Position numbers and translations under genes: made by a program. From Rhodovulum sp. ES.010 (GTDB taxonomy: Bacteria; Pseudomonadota; Alphaproteobacteria; Rhodobacterales; Rhodobacteraceae): a stretch of 64,000 bases of DNA. The notes under the pieces were generated by a model. That model ran no database searches and was not told the origin of the DNA. It saw nothing but the letters and a program-made list of their open reading frames with translations. The stretch's first letter is position 1, and every line of letters starts with the position of its first letter. The stretch lies in contig NZ_FSRS01000001.1 in assembly GCF_900142935.1 (NCBI RefSeq), forward strand, positions 1,498,001 to 1,562,000. The letters run 5' to 3'. Below, in pieces: positions 42,708 to 52,632 of this stretch.

Positions 42708-42812
42708 GGCGCGGCGGCCGCGTCCGCGCGCCATTTCCATGGACAGGGACAGCGGCCGACGACTACTGTACCGCTGCGTGATGGGTGGGACAGCAGAGAG
42801 AGCCGTTTTTCG

Positions 42813-43406
42813 ATGACGACCCGTGATGCCGCGCGCCCGGCGCACCTTCGGCGCAAGGCCCCGGGCCTCGCGATGATCCTTGCCGCCGGGCTGTTGATTG
42901 CGCCCCAGGAGACGCGGGCCGGAAATGCCGAGGAAATCGCGCACCTGCGCAGCTTTCTCGTCTCCGACACAACGACAGAAGCCGCGGCGGGGCGGCGGGA
43001 CTTCGCGGCCGCCCTCACCGACTACTGGATCAGCGTCCGCGCGTCGGTTCCGCCGCTCTCCGAAGAGGATGTCCGCTGGCTGGAGGACAGGGCCGGCGCG
43101 GTCCCCGGGGACACCACCGCGATCGACCCGCGCTACGCGCGGTTTCGGGTGCTGCGCCGCAGCGAGGTCTGCCTGCAGCGCCTGGCAAGCGTCCGCGCGA
43201 TCTATGACGACCGCGCGCCCGAGCCCAGCGACGAGGCGCTGGCCTGGCTGGACGTGCTCGACTGCCACGAGGATGACGGAGACACGGAACTCTACATGTC
43301 GGCCGCCCGGGTGTCGGCCGGTGACGGCGCGACGCTGGTGCCCAGCCGCGACATCCGCCGGTTCACCGTCCAGCGCATCCTGCGCCGCATTCTCGAACCG
43401 TCCTGA
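42813..43406 (+). CDS. Exported protein of unknown function
   Basis: 197 residues. A basic start (MTTRDAARPAHLRRK) and hydrophobic core (LAMILAAGLLIAP) ending near ETRAGN look like a Sec signal peptide. The mature part is helical with two cysteines (SEVCLQRL, LDCHEDDG) that could pair. No domain is recognised. It lies 105 bp after the PLA2-like gene on the same strand and may belong with it. The ribosome site is weak and a second start 60 bp downstream is possible. Confidence 0.6.
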   Translation: MTTRDAARPAHLRRKAPGLAMILAAGLLIAPQETRAGNAEEIAHLRSFLVSDTTTEAAAGRRDFAAALTDYWISVRASVPPLSEEDVRWLEDRAGAVPGDTTAIDPRYARFRVLRRSEVCLQRLASVRAIYDDRAPEPSDEALAWLDVLDCHEDDGDTELYMSAARVSAGDGATLVPSRDIRRFTVQRILRRILEPS

Positions 43407-43418
43407 GGCGCGCGCCGG

Positions 43419-46400
43419 TCAGGCGGCGCGGCGCTTCACCTTTTCCCGCAGGGTCTGGAAGACGACGTAGAGCGCCGGGATGATGAAAATGCCCACGAGC
43501 GCGGCGGCCAGCATGCCGCCCGCGACCCCGGTACCCACCGCGCGGCGCGACAGCATCGAGGCGCCCTCGGCCGTGACCAGCGGAATGAGCCCCGCGATGA
43601 ACGCGAAGCTCGTCATCATCACCGCCCGGAACCGGGCATGCGCGCCGGCGATGGCGGCATCCACGATCCCCAGACCCGCCTCGCGCCGGGCCTTGGCGAA
43701 CTCGACGATCAGGATCGCGTTCTTCGCCGCCAGCGCCAGCAGCACCACCAGCCCGATCTGCGCGTAGATGTTGAACGGCAGCCCGGTCAGCAGCAGCCCC
43801 AGCATCGCGCCCGCCACCCCGAAGGTCACCGACAGCAGCACCGGAACGGGAATCGTCCAGCTTTCGTAAAGCGCAACGAGAAAGAGATAGGCGAACAGCA
43901 CCGCCAGCGCGAGGATCGTCGCGGTCTGCCCCGCCGCCTGCTTTTCCTGCAAGGCGGTGCCCGTCCACTCGACGTCGAACCCGGGCGGCAGATTGGCGGC
44001 GGCGACTTGCTCCATGGCTGTCAGCGCATCGCCCGACGCCACGCCCGGCGCCGGTTCGCCGCTGATCTTGGTGGCGCGCTGGTTGTTGTAGCGTTGAAGC
44101 GACATCGGCCCGACGGTGTAATCGGCGCTGGCAAACGCGCCCACGGGCACCATCTCGCCGCTCGCCGAACGGACATGGATGCGGGCGATGTCGTCGACAC
44201 CGTCGCGATCCTGGGGCGCGGCGGTCATCCGCACCTGCCAGGACCGGCCGAACAGGTTGAAGTCGTTGACATAGGCCGAACCCAGCGTGGGCTGCAGCGC
44301 CGCGAACACGTCCGAGACCGGGATCCCGAGGGCGTAAAGCCGCTCGCGGTCGATATCGAGGAACAGTTGCGGGCTGCCGGCCGAGAACGTGGTGTAGACG
44401 CCGGAAAGCCGCGGGTCGCCGTTCGCGGCGAAGGCGAGCCCGCGCGCGGTGCCGGCCAGTTCGTCGGCCGGCCTGCCCTGCGTGTCCAGCAATTGCAACT
44501 CGAAGCCCGAACCGCTGCCGAGCCCAGCGATGGGCGGCAGGTTGAAGGCGATCACCTGCGCCTCGCGGATCGCCGCGCCCTGCCGGGTGGCCTGGGCGAT
44601 CGCGTTGAACACCGAGGTCTCCTCGGTCGTGCGCTCGGCAAAATCATCCATCGACACCAGCGCGAAGGCGGCGTTCGACTTGGTGATCCCGTCGAGGATC
44701 GAGAACCCGGTGACCGAGGTGACGCTTTCGACCCCCGGCAGGCCGAGAAGCAACTGCTCCACCTCCCGCTGCGCAGCGGTGGTGCGGTTGACCGAGGCGG
44801 CCTCGGGCAGGCGCGTCTCGACGATGAACGAGCCCTGGTCCTCCGACGGCAGGAAGCCCGACGGCACCGCGCGAAACAGCCCGCCGGTCAAGACCAGCGC
44901 GCCCACCAGCAGCGCCACCCCCAGCACCGCGCGCCGGGCCAGCGCACCGGCGACGGCGGTATAGCGGTCGCGGGCGGCGTCGATGCCCGACGAGATGCGG
45001 CCCATGATGCCCGTCTTGGGCCCATGGTGGGGTTTCAACACGATGGCACACAGCGCGGGCGACAGCGTCAGCGCGTTTATCGCCGAGATCACCATCGAGA
45101 CCGACACCGCCACCGCGAATTGCTGGAAAAGCTGCCCCGAGATGCCGGGGATGAAGGCGACCGGCACGAAGACCGACAACAACACCAGGGTGATCGCGAC
45201 GATGGCCCCGGTGATCTCGCCCATCGCGGCGGACGCGGCCTCGGCGGGCGCCATCGACGGGTTCTCGGCCATCTTGGCCTCGACCGCCTCGACCACCACG
45301 ATGGCGTCGTCCACCACGATCCCGATGGCCAGCACGAGGGCCAGCAGCGACACGGTGTTCAGCGTGAAGCCCATCGCCAGCATCACCGCGAAGGTGCCGA
45401 CCAGCGCCACCGGCACCGCGATCAGCGGCACGATGGTGGCCCTGAGCGAGCCGAGGAACAGGAACACCACGATCACCACCAGGATGAACGCCTCGAACAG
45501 CGTGTGCTCGACCTCGGTGATGCTTTCCTCGACGAAGGTCGAACTGTCCGAGACCACCTCGTAAGCCATGCCCTCTGGGAAGCGGTCGGCCGCGAGTTCC
45601 ATCGCCGCCTTGACACCGTCGGCCGCCGCGATGGCGTTGCCGCCCGGCGCGAGGTAGACGCCGACCAGCGTCGCGGGTGCGCCGTTGAAATTGGTGGTCA
45701 CGTCGGAGTTGCGCTCGCCGAGGCTCACCTCGGCCACGTCGCCCACGCGCACCACGCCGCCCTCCGGCGTCGCGCGCACGATGATCCGGGCGAACTCCTC
45801 GGGGCTTTCCAGCCGCCCCTTGGTCGAGATGTTGAGCTGGAGCCCCGGGTCCCGCGTGACCGGCTGACCTCCGACCCGCCCGATCGCGGCCTGCAAGTTC
45901 TGGCTTTTGAGCGCGGCGATCACGTCTCCCGGCGTGAGGTTCAGCGCCGCCAGGCGTTCCACGTCGAGATCGACGCGCATCGCGAACTGGTTGGCGCCGA
46001 ACATCGAGGCGTCGCCGACGCCCTCCACGCGCTTGAGCGCATCGAGGAGATTGATGCGGGCATAGTTGGTAAGGTCGGCCCCGGTGACGCTGTCATTCCG
46101 GGCATAGAGCGCCACGCCCAGCAGCAACGACGAGGATTTCTTGGCCACCCGCACGCCGGTCTGGCGCACTTCGGACGGCAGCAGCGGCTCGGCCAGCGCC
46201 ACACGGTTCTGCACGTTGACCGTGGCGATGTCGGGGTCGGTGCCGACCTCGAAGCTGATATTGAGGATATAGGTGCCGTCCGCGCCCGAGGTCGACGACA
46301 TGTAGATCATGTCATCGACGCCGATGACCTGGTCCTCGATGACCTGGGCCACGGTCTGTTCCACCACCTCGGCCCCCGCGCCGGGATAGCTGGCGGTGAC

Positions 46401-46535
46401 CGAGACCTGCGGCGGCACGATGTCGGGGAACTGCTCGACCGGCATGCGTGTCAGCGCAATCAGGCCGGCCAGGAACAGAACGATCGAAATCACCCCGGCC
46501 AGGCGGGGGCGGCGGATGAAGGTATCGGCCAGCAT
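43419..46535 (-). CDS. RND multidrug efflux inner-membrane transporter (HAE1 / AcrB-type)
   Basis: 1038 residues, the usual AcrB/MexB length, with 12 membrane helices and two large periplasmic loops. [20 protein letters not shown] is near the start. The proton relay aspartates are in [16 protein letters not shown], and the matching lysine is in [17 protein letters not shown] near residue 970. The porter domain and switch-loop segments are in place. It exports hydrophobic drugs, detergents or similar compounds with the adaptor encoded 3 bp upstream; no outer-membrane channel gene is adjacent, so a shared TolC is expected. No frameshift seen. Confidence 0.95.
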   Translation of the reverse strand: MLADTFIRRPRLAGVISIVLFLAGLIALTRMPVEQFPDIVPPQVSVTASYPGAGAEVVEQTVAQVIEDQVIGVDDMIYMSSTSGADGTYILNISFEVGTDPDIATVNVQNRVALAEPLLPSEVRQTGVRVAKKSSSLLLGVALYARNDSVTGADLTNYARINLLDALKRVEGVGDASMFGANQFAMRVDLDVERLAALNLTPGDVIAALKSQNLQAAIGRVGGQPVTRDPGLQLNISTKGRLESPEEFARIIVRATPEGGVVRVGDVAEVSLGERNSDVTTNFNGAPATLVGVYLAPGGNAIAAADGVKAAMELAADRFPEGMAYEVVSDSSTFVEESITEVEHTLFEAFILVVIVVFLFLGSLRATIVPLIAVPVALVGTFAVMLAMGFTLNTVSLLALVLAIGIVVDDAIVVVEAVEAKMAENPSMAPAEAASAAMGEITGAIVAITLVLLSVFVPVAFIPGISGQLFQQFAVAVSVSMVISAINALTLSPALCAIVLKPHHGPKTGIMGRISSGIDAARDRYTAVAGALARRAVLGVALLVGALVLTGGLFRAVPSGFLPSEDQGSFIVETRLPEAASVNRTTAAQREVEQLLLGLPGVESVTSVTGFSILDGITKSNAAFALVSMDDFAERTTEETSVFNAIAQATRQGAAIREAQVIAFNLPPIAGLGSGSGFELQLLDTQGRPADELAGTARGLAFAANGDPRLSGVYTTFSAGSPQLFLDIDRERLYALGIPVSDVFAALQPTLGSAYVNDFNLFGRSWQVRMTAAPQDRDGVDDIARIHVRSASGEMVPVGAFASADYTVGPMSLQRYNNQRATKISGEPAPGVASGDALTAMEQVAAANLPPGFDVEWTGTALQEKQAAGQTATILALAVLFAYLFLVALYESWTIPVPVLLSVTFGVAGAMLGLLLTGLPFNIYAQIGLVVLLALAAKNAILIVEFAKARREAGLGIVDAAIAGAHARFRAVMMTSFAFIAGLIPLVTAEGASMLSRRAVGTGVAGGMLAAALVGIFIIPALYVVFQTLREKVKRRAA

Positions 46536-46538
46536 GGG

Positions 46539-47630
46539 TCAGCCGTCCCCGGCCGGGGCCGCGTCGACGACGGCTCCCGGGCGCACCTTGTTGAGCCCCT
46601 CGGTGATGACCCGGTCGCCCTCGGACAATCCCTCGCCGATCACCGCGTAGCCCTGCGTGCTGCGGGTCACGCTCACGCGGCGCTGTTCGGCCACCTCGCC
46701 CTCGGCCACGACCAGCACGAAGGCGCCCTGCACGTCGCGCTGCACCGCCTGTTGGGGCACGGCCAACTCGCCCTGCGGTTTCTGGGCAACCAGGGTCACC
46801 CGGACCAGTTCGCCGTCGAGCAGCACGCCATCGGGGTTCTCGAACCGCGCGCGCAGCGTGACGCTGTCGGTGCCGGCGCTCACCGCGCTGTCGACGAAAT
46901 CCACATCGCCCGACCGGTCGTAGGTGCCGCCATTGGCAAGCTCCAGGGTCACCGCGTCGACCACGCTGGCCTCTCCGGCCGCGACGCGGTCCTGGTAGTT
47001 GCGAAGCACCGCGGTCGGCACCGAGAACTCGGCATGGATCGGGTCGAGACGCGTCAGCGTCGCCAACGCGCCGGTCTCCGGCGCGATCAGGGCGCCCACA
47101 TCCACGGGGGAGACGCCGATCCGGCCAGCGAAGGGTGCGGCGATCTCGGTATAGGACAGGTTGATCCGGGCGCGGTCCAGCGCGGCGGAAAGGCGCGTCA
47201 CATCCCCCTCGCGCGCCGCCAGGTCCGCCTCGGCATTGTCCAGCGCGGCCTGCGCGGCGGCCTCGCGCGCGACAAGTTCGGCCTGGCGGTCGCGTTCCAG
47301 CCGGGCGCGGTCGCGCGCCGCCTCCGCCCCGCGAAGCGCCCCCTCGGCCTCCTTGACCGCGGTTTCGTAGAGGTCGGGTTCGATGCGGAACAGAACCTGC
47401 CCCTCCTCCACCGTGGCACCGGGGTCGAAGCCGACCTCCTCGAGCACGCCCCCAACCCGCGCGACCAGCGCCACGCGGCGATCGGCATCGAGGCGGCCGT
47501 TGAATGTCACCGTCTCGCTGAGTGCCCGGATTTCGGCCGGAATCGCGACGACCGCGGGGGGCGGTGCGTCCTGCGCCCGGGCGGCGCCGGCCAGAAAGAC
47601 GCACATCATCAGAAAACGAAAAAGTTTCAT
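46539..47630 (-). CDS. RND efflux periplasmic adaptor (membrane fusion protein)
   Basis: 363 residues from the ATG at 47630; a GTG 9 bp upstream is an alternative and neither has a strong ribosome site. Signal peptide MKLFRFLMMCVFLAGAARAQ. Then a lipoyl half (VTFNGRLDADRRVALVARVG), a helical hairpin (~95-160, alanine/arginine-rich, LVAREAAAQAALDNAEADLA), the second lipoyl half (INLSYTEIAAPFAGRIG) and beta-barrel and membrane-proximal domains. It links the RND pump to the outer-membrane channel. The promoter-like sequence and a palindrome just upstream suggest local repression. Confidence 0.93.
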   Translation of the reverse strand: MKLFRFLMMCVFLAGAARAQDAPPPAVVAIPAEIRALSETVTFNGRLDADRRVALVARVGGVLEEVGFDPGATVEEGQVLFRIEPDLYETAVKEAEGALRGAEAARDRARLERDRQAELVAREAAAQAALDNAEADLAAREGDVTRLSAALDRARINLSYTEIAAPFAGRIGVSPVDVGALIAPETGALATLTRLDPIHAEFSVPTAVLRNYQDRVAAGEASVVDAVTLELANGGTYDRSGDVDFVDSAVSAGTDSVTLRARFENPDGVLLDGELVRVTLVAQKPQGELAVPQQAVQRDVQGAFVLVVAEGEVAEQRRVSVTRSTQGYAVIGEGLSEGDRVITEGLNKVRPGAVVDAAPAGDG

Positions 47631-47645
47631 CCCGCGCACCCCATT

Positions 47646-47660
47646 GGATCGTCCCGATCC
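47646..47660. promoter_or_regulatory. Inverted repeat, candidate operator of the RND operon
   Basis: Perfect 6-bp arms GGATCG and CGATCC with a 3-bp spacer lie between the promoter candidate and the adaptor start, a usual position for a TetR/MarR-type repressor. No regulator gene is adjacent. Confidence 0.4.
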
Positions 47661-47666
47661 ACGGTC

Positions 47667-47694
47667 TTAGTAGCCCGAAAAGGCGGCCGGTCAA
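47667..47694 (-). promoter_or_regulatory. Candidate promoter of the RND efflux operon
   Basis: Minus strand TTGACC (47689-47694), 16-bp spacer, TACTAA (47667-47672). The -35 matches 5 of 6; the -10 is weak. It is 36 bp upstream of the adaptor ATG. Confidence 0.35.
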
Positions 47695-47826
47695 ATATTC
47701 GTGTACGGGAATCGACGCCAGATGGCACAGCGCGGCTGCACGGACTGCCGCATCGACGGCAGCGCCCGGTTGAACGCGCGCGACATGCGTCGCGCGTGCC
47801 AGGCCGTCTCTGCCCACGGCGTCGGG

Positions 47827-48951
47827 TTACTGCCGCTCCAGGGCGTCCCGCACGGCCTCGCCCACGGCCAGCGACGCGGTCAGGCCCGGGCTTTCGAGTC
47901 CGAACAGGTTGACGAGACCGGGCAGGCCGTGGTCCGCGACCGTCTGAATCGCGAAATCCGCCGGCGCCGCGCCGGGGCCATGCAGCTTGGGTCGAATGCC
48001 CGCGTAATCCGGGTAGAGCGCGCCATCGGCAAGCCCCGGCCAGTACCGACGCACGGCCCGGTAAAAAGACGCCGCGCGGGCCGGATCGACCGAGAGGTCG
48101 ACCGCGTCGGCATCGCATCCGTCGGGCAGCCAGGCCACGTCGGGGCCGAACCGAACGCGCCCGCCCATGTCGAGCGTCGCATGCACCCCCAGCCCGCCGT
48201 CGACCGGTGCCGGGTAGACCAGGCGCGAGAACGGGACCCGCCCGGTCAGACCGAAATAGCACCCCTTGGCAAAGCGCATCCGGGGGATCGCTGCCGGGTC
48301 CAGCCCGCCGATTCGCCGCGCCGTCCCGGCCGCACCGAGGCCGGCGGAGTTGACCAGCATCGCGGCCGTGACCTCGGCGGGTTCCGCGCCCCCGGCCCAG
48401 ACGCGGAACCCCTGCCCCTCGGGCTCGGCGCGCAGGAACGGCGTGCGGCGCGCGATATCGCCGCCATGGGCCTCGATCCGCGCCACGAGCGCCAGCATGA
48501 AGGCATGGCTGTCGAGAATGCCCGTCTCGGGCGAGAGCAGCGCCGCCTCGGCGCGAACCTCGGGCTCGAGCGCGGCGACCTCGGCCCGGTCGATCAGGCG
48601 CACGCCCTCCACCCCGTTGGCCGCGGCGCGCGCCGCGATCGCCTCGATCTCGGGCACCTCGTCCGCGTCAACCGCCACGACGATCTTGCCGCATTTGCGG
48701 TAGGGCACGCCCGTCTCGGCGAGAAAGTCGTAGAGCATCCGCCGCCCGCGCACGCACAGCCGGTGCTTGAGGCTGCCGGTTGGATAGTAGAGCCCGGCAT
48801 GGATCACCTCGCTGTTGCGCGAGGATATCCCGACGCCCACGTCGCCCGCCCGCTCCAGCACGAGCACGGACCGGCCCGCAGCCCCCAGCGCCGCCGCGCA
48901 GGCAAGCCCGACGACCCCCGCGCCGATCACGATCGCATCGAAATCCTGCAC
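47827..48951 (-). CDS. lhgO: FAD-dependent oxidoreductase, L-2-hydroxyglutarate oxidase/dehydrogenase-like
   Basis: 374 residues from a GTG at 48951 with GGGAGAGG upstream. The N-terminal dinucleotide fold is AIVIGAGVVGLACAAAL (residues 6-22). SSRNSEVIHAGLYYPTGSLK (~45-64) is the hallmark of LhgO/L2HGDH enzymes, and the C-terminal FAD segment LFGLESPGLTASLAVGE closes the fold. It oxidises L-2-hydroxyglutarate to 2-oxoglutarate, passing electrons to oxygen or quinone, as metabolite repair or glutarate catabolism. It lies 46 bp downstream of ychF on the same strand and could share its transcript. Closely related hydroxyacid oxidases are the alternative. Confidence 0.85.
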   Translation of the reverse strand: MQDFDAIVIGAGVVGLACAAALGAAGRSVLVLERAGDVGVGISSRNSEVIHAGLYYPTGSLKHRLCVRGRRMLYDFLAETGVPYRKCGKIVVAVDADEVPEIEAIAARAAANGVEGVRLIDRAEVAALEPEVRAEAALLSPETGILDSHAFMLALVARIEAHGGDIARRTPFLRAEPEGQGFRVWAGGAEPAEVTAAMLVNSAGLGAAGTARRIGGLDPAAIPRMRFAKGCYFGLTGRVPFSRLVYPAPVDGGLGVHATLDMGGRVRFGPDVAWLPDGCDADAVDLSVDPARAASFYRAVRRYWPGLADGALYPDYAGIRPKLHGPGAAPADFAIQTVADHGLPGLVNLFGLESPGLTASLAVGEAVRDALERQ

Positions 48952-48997
48952 TGGCCTCTCCCGATGCGCGGGCGGACAGCCGGCCCGGCGCCCCCGG

Positions 48998-50095
48998 TCA
49001 GGCGTTGAACAGGAAGTGCATCACGTCCCCGTCCTGCACCACATAGCCCTTGCCCTCGGAGCGCATCTTGCCCGCGTCCTTCGCCGCCTGTTCGCCGCCC
49101 AGGCCGACGAAATCGTCATAGGCGATGGTCTCGGCCCGGATGAAGCCGCGCTCGAAATCGCCGTGGATGACCCCGGCGGCCCTGGGGGCCGACGTGCCGG
49201 TTGGGATCGTCCAGGCCCGCGCCTCCTTGGGGCCGACGGTGAAATAGGTCTGCAGGCCCAGCAGTCGGTAGCCGGCCTTGATGAGCCGGTCGAGCCCGGC
49301 CTCCTCCAGCCCGAGTTCGGAAAGGAACATCTCGGCCTCGTCCGCGTCGAGCTGGCTGATCTCCTCCTCGATCTTGGCCGAGATCACCACGCTGGCCGCG
49401 CCCTGCGCCTCGGCCATCTTCGCCACCGCTTCGGAATGGGCGTTGCCCGCAGCCGCCTCGTCCTCGGAAACGTTGCAGACGTAAAGCACCGGCTTGGCGG
49501 TCAGCAGTTGCAGCATCGCCCAGGCCTTGGCGTCGTCCTCGGCCACCTCGACCGTGCGCGCGGGCCGGCCGTCCTCCAGCGCGGCAAGCGCGTCCTTCAA
49601 CAGGCGTTCCTGCTGCACCGCCTCCTTGTCGCCGCCGCGCACCTTGCGCACGATATTCTGAAGCCGCTTCTCGATCGACTCCATGTCGGCGAGCATCAGT
49701 TCGGTCTCGATCACCTCGGCATCGGCGACCGGGTCCACCCGGCCCTCGACATGGGTGACGTCGTCCTCCTCGAAACAGCGCAGCACGTGGGCGATGGCGT
49801 CGCATTCGCGGATATTGGCCAGGAACTGGTTGCCAAGCCCCTCGCCCTTGGACGCGCCCTTCACCAGCCCGGCGATATCGACGAAGGTCATCCGCGCGGG
49901 GATGATCTGCTTGGACCCGGCGATCTCGGCCAGCTTGTAGATCCGCGGATCGGGCACCGCCACCTCGCCCACATTGGGCTCGATCGTGCAGAAGGGAAAG
50001 TTCGCCGCCTGTGCCGCCGCGGTGCGGGTCAGCGCGTTGAAAAGGGTGGACTTGCCCACGTTCGGCAATCCCACGATCCCGGTCTTGAAGCCCAT
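48998..50095 (-). CDS. ychF: Redox-regulated ribosome-binding ATPase YchF (OLA1 family)
   Basis: 365 residues from the ATG at 50095; a much longer upstream frame is spurious because it runs through trpA on the other strand. The P-loop is GLPNVGKST at residues 9-17, followed by PFCTIEPN and DIAGLV.GAS. ATP-specific NVSE replaces the NKxD of GTPases, and the C-terminal TGS domain ends in [20 protein letters not shown] and DVMHFLFNA. It is a universally conserved ATPase that binds the ribosome and modulates stress responses. Confidence 0.97.
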   Translation of the reverse strand: MGFKTGIVGLPNVGKSTLFNALTRTAAAQAANFPFCTIEPNVGEVAVPDPRIYKLAEIAGSKQIIPARMTFVDIAGLVKGASKGEGLGNQFLANIRECDAIAHVLRCFEEDDVTHVEGRVDPVADAEVIETELMLADMESIEKRLQNIVRKVRGGDKEAVQQERLLKDALAALEDGRPARTVEVAEDDAKAWAMLQLLTAKPVLYVCNVSEDEAAAGNAHSEAVAKMAEAQGAASVVISAKIEEEISQLDADEAEMFLSELGLEEAGLDRLIKAGYRLLGLQTYFTVGPKEARAWTIPTGTSAPRAAGVIHGDFERGFIRAETIAYDDFVGLGGEQAAKDAGKMRSEGKGYVVQDGDVMHFLFNA

Positions 50096-50124
50096 GTGCC
50101 TGTCTCTCGATTGAGGGTCGGCCG

Positions 50125-50154
50125 CATGTAGGGGGCGCGGGCGCCCAAGGTCAA
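50125..50154 (-). promoter_or_regulatory. Candidate ychF promoter
   Basis: Minus strand TTGACC (50149-50154), 18-bp spacer and TACATG (50125-50130), 29 bp upstream of the start codon. The -35 is good, the -10 weak. Confidence 0.35.
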
Positions 50155-50245
50155 GCGACCCGGCCCCGCGGCCCGCGAATTCGCCCCATTGATTTTCCCC
50201 GTGCTCTGCCGCAAACCGCTCTGACGGATAGAGGGGGAGCCATCC

Positions 50246-51037
50246 ATGACCCGGATCGATGCCAAGTTCGCCGCGTTGCGCGCCGAGAACCGCAAGGCCT
50301 TCGTCGCCTATGTCATGGCGGGCGATCCCGATTACGACACCTCGCTGGACATCGTGACGGGGTTGCCGGGGGCGGGCGTCGACATCATCGAACTCGGGAT
50401 GCCCTTCACCGACCCGATGGCCGACGGCCCGACGATCCAGCTGGCCGGCCAGCGGGCGCTGGAGGCAGGCCAGACGCTGCAGAAGACGCTCGATATGGCG
50501 CGCGCCTTCCGCAAGGGCGACGACGAGACGCCCATCGTGATGATGGGCTACTACAACCCGATCTACAATCGCGGCGTCGACCGTTTCCTGGAGGACGCGA
50601 AAACCGCCGGCATCGACGGGCTGATCGTCGTGGACCTGCCGCCCGAGGAGGACGAGGAACTCTGCATCCCCGCCCAGAAGGCCGGGTTGAACTTCATCCG
50701 GCTCGCCACGCCGACCACCGACGACAAGCGCCTGCCGAAGGTGCTGCAGAACACGTCGGGCTTCGTCTACTACGTCTCGATCACCGGCATCACCGGCGCG
50801 GCCGAGGCACAGGCGGGCGATGTCGGCCCCGAGGTCGCGCGCATCAAGGACCGGACCGACCTGCCGGTCATCGTGGGCTTCGGCATCAAGACGCCCGAGG
50901 CGGCCGAGGCGATCGCGGGCGTGGCCGACGGCGCCGTGGTCGGGTCGGCCATCGTCAAGCAGATCGAGGAGGGCCGCCCGGTGGCCGAGATACTCGACTA
51001 TGTCGCCGGGCTCGCCGCGGGCGCCCACCGGGCCTGA
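50246..51037 (+). CDS. trpA: Tryptophan synthase alpha chain
   Basis: 263 residues with GGGGGAG 6 bp before the ATG. The catalytic glutamate is in [19 protein letters not shown], which also holds the catalytic aspartate. The phosphate-binding loops VSITGITG and VGFGIKTPE are intact. It cleaves indole-3-glycerol phosphate to indole and glyceraldehyde-3-phosphate and passes indole to TrpB, whose gene is not adjacent. It is divergent from ychF and ends 4 bp before the convergent ABC permease gene. Confidence 0.98.
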   Translation: MTRIDAKFAALRAENRKAFVAYVMAGDPDYDTSLDIVTGLPGAGVDIIELGMPFTDPMADGPTIQLAGQRALEAGQTLQKTLDMARAFRKGDDETPIVMMGYYNPIYNRGVDRFLEDAKTAGIDGLIVVDLPPEEDEELCIPAQKAGLNFIRLATPTTDDKRLPKVLQNTSGFVYYVSITGITGAAEAQAGDVGPEVARIKDRTDLPVIVGFGIKTPEAAEAIAGVADGAVVGSAIVKQIEEGRPVAEILDYVAGLAAGAHRA

Positions 51038-51041
51038 GCGC

Positions 51042-51863
51042 TCACGCCTTCAGGCGATAGCCCTTGCGAAACCAGTACCAGCACAGCGCCATCACCGCCC
51101 CCGTGCTTGCGGTGCAGACGACGAGCCCCAGCCAGGGCGAGCTGTCGGACTGGCCGATGATCCCGTAACGCACCCCGTCGATCAGGTAGAAGACCGGGTT
51201 GAAATGGGTGATCGTCTGCATCGTGGGCGGCAGCCGCTCGATGGAGTAGAAGGTCCCCGACAGGAAACTCAGCGGCGTGATGATGAAATTCGTGATCGCC
51301 GCCATCTGGTCGAACTTGTTGGCGAAGATCGCCGCCACGATCCCCAGCGCCGAGAGGAAGGCCGCGCCGAGGACTACGAAAACGAACGCCCAGACCGGAT
51401 GCGCGATTCCCATGCCCAGGACGGTCAGCATCAGCACGCCCACGGCCAGCGCGACGAAGACGCCCCTTGCCACGCCGCCCGCCATGTAGCCGATCAACAG
51501 CTCGCCCGGCGAGAGCGGCGGCATCAGCGTGTCGACGATATTGCCCTGCACCTTGGAGATCACGATCGAGGACGAGGTGTTGGCGAAGGCGTTCTGGATC
51601 ACCGTCATCATCAGGATGCCGGGCGCCAGGAACTGCACGAAGGGCACCCCCATCACCTCGCCGCGCGTCGGGCCGATCGCCAGCGAGAAGACGCCGAGGA
51701 ACAGCGCCGCGGTCACCAGCGGCGCGGCCAGGGTCTGGGTCCAGACCGCCATGAAACGCTGGATCTCGCGCGCGCTCAGGGTGTACAGCCCCATCCAGTT
51801 CACGCGCCCGAAACGGCGCATGCCCATTCCGGCGGGCGGGGGATCGGTACGTGTTGCGTCCAT
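51042..51863 (-). CDS. ABC-2 type transporter permease
   Basis: 273 residues with six hydrophobic segments. The ABC-2 signature lies in the middle and second half: VFVVLGAAFLSALGIVAAIF, ITPLSFLSGTFYSIERLP, and HFNPVFYLIDGVRYGIIG, as in NodJ/YadH-type exporters. The ATPase partner is not in this window, so the gene stands alone here. Probable substrates are polysaccharides, lipids or drugs. Confidence 0.88.
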   Translation of the reverse strand: MDATRTDPPPAGMGMRRFGRVNWMGLYTLSAREIQRFMAVWTQTLAAPLVTAALFLGVFSLAIGPTRGEVMGVPFVQFLAPGILMMTVIQNAFANTSSSIVISKVQGNIVDTLMPPLSPGELLIGYMAGGVARGVFVALAVGVLMLTVLGMGIAHPVWAFVFVVLGAAFLSALGIVAAIFANKFDQMAAITNFIITPLSFLSGTFYSIERLPPTMQTITHFNPVFYLIDGVRYGIIGQSDSSPWLGLVVCTASTGAVMALCWYWFRKGYRLKA

Positions 51864-51892
51864 ACGCTTGCCCTCCTATCTCTGGCTTGCGC

Positions 51893-51922
51893 TTGTATCC
51901 CCGAACGCGCCCGGATTAGAAT
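51893..51922 (+). promoter_or_regulatory. Candidate gcrA promoter
   Basis: TTGTAT (51893-51898), 18-bp spacer, TAGAAT (51917-51922; 5 of 6 matches to the -10 consensus). It lies 82 bp upstream of the gcrA ATG. I saw no GANTC methylation site in the gap. Confidence 0.35.
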
Positions 51923-52004
51923 AGGGCTTCACTCGAATTCTCAAGCCGCCGGGGCCTTGGGATGCGCCCGCCCCGCCGCCCGTCAAACCATCCAAGGAAC
52001 CGCC

Positions 52005-52607
52005 ATGTCCTGGACCGAAGAACGCGTTGAAACGCTCAAACGCATGTGGGCCGAAGGCCAGTCCGCCAGCCAGATCGCCAAGGAACTGGGCGGCGTCACG
52101 CGCAACGCGGTGATCGGAAAGGTGCATCGCCTCGGCCTGTCGAACCGCGCCGGCGGCGGCACCGCCAAGCCCGCGCCCGTCAAGGAAAAGCCCGCCAGGA
52201 CCGAGACCGAGGCGCCCGCCGCGAAGCCCGCACCCGAACCGGTCGCCGAGAAGAAGCAGCCCGAGCGCCCCGCCGCGGCCGCCGCGCCGGCGGCACCCGC
52301 GCCCGCGGCCCAGCCGCCGGCGACCCGCAAGGCGGTCGTCCCCGCGGGCCAGCCGCTGCCGCCGCAACCCTCTGCCAACGAGATCAGCCCCGAGACCCTC
52401 GCCTCCGTCCGCGAAGTCGAGAAGAGCGCGAAGAAGCTCACGCTGATGGAACTGACCGAGCGGACCTGCAAATGGCCGATCGGCGACCCCGCGACCGAGG
52501 ATTTCTGGTTCTGCGGGCTGCCGGTGCAGCAGGGCAAGCCCTATTGCGAGGCGCATGTCTCGGTCGCCTTCCAGCCGATGAGCACGCGGCGCGACCGCAG
52601 GCGCTAG
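52005..52607 (+). CDS. gcrA: GcrA cell-cycle regulator
   Basis: 200 residues from the ATG at 52005 (AAGGA upstream); the frame is open far upstream but that part is antisense to the permease. The N-terminal helix-turn-helix MSWTEERVETLKRMW...SASQIAKEL and TRNAVIGKVHRLGLS (~30-45) is the GcrA DNA-binding domain. A Pro/Ala-rich linker follows (~50-130). The C-terminal cysteine-containing sigma-binding domain has CKWPIGDP, FWFCGLP and YCEAH. GcrA recruits RNA polymerase-sigma70 to methylated promoters of cell-cycle genes in alphaproteobacteria. Confidence 0.96.
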   Translation: MSWTEERVETLKRMWAEGQSASQIAKELGGVTRNAVIGKVHRLGLSNRAGGGTAKPAPVKEKPARTETEAPAAKPAPEPVAEKKQPERPAAAAAPAAPAPAAQPPATRKAVVPAGQPLPPQPSANEISPETLASVREVEKSAKKLTLMELTERTCKWPIGDPATEDFWFCGLPVQQGKPYCEAHVSVAFQPMSTRRDRRR

Positions 52608-52632
52608 GGCGCCGGAGCGCGGCGGCGCCGGG

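Noticed and set aside
50096-51028. N-terminal extension of ychF by ~310 residues
   Set aside because: The extension is antisense to trpA and the conserved YchF protein begins exactly at the ATG at 50095.
50820-52004. Long N-terminal extension of gcrA
   Set aside because: It is antisense to the ABC permease and out of frame with trpA; GcrA proteins begin with the MSWTEERV segment.
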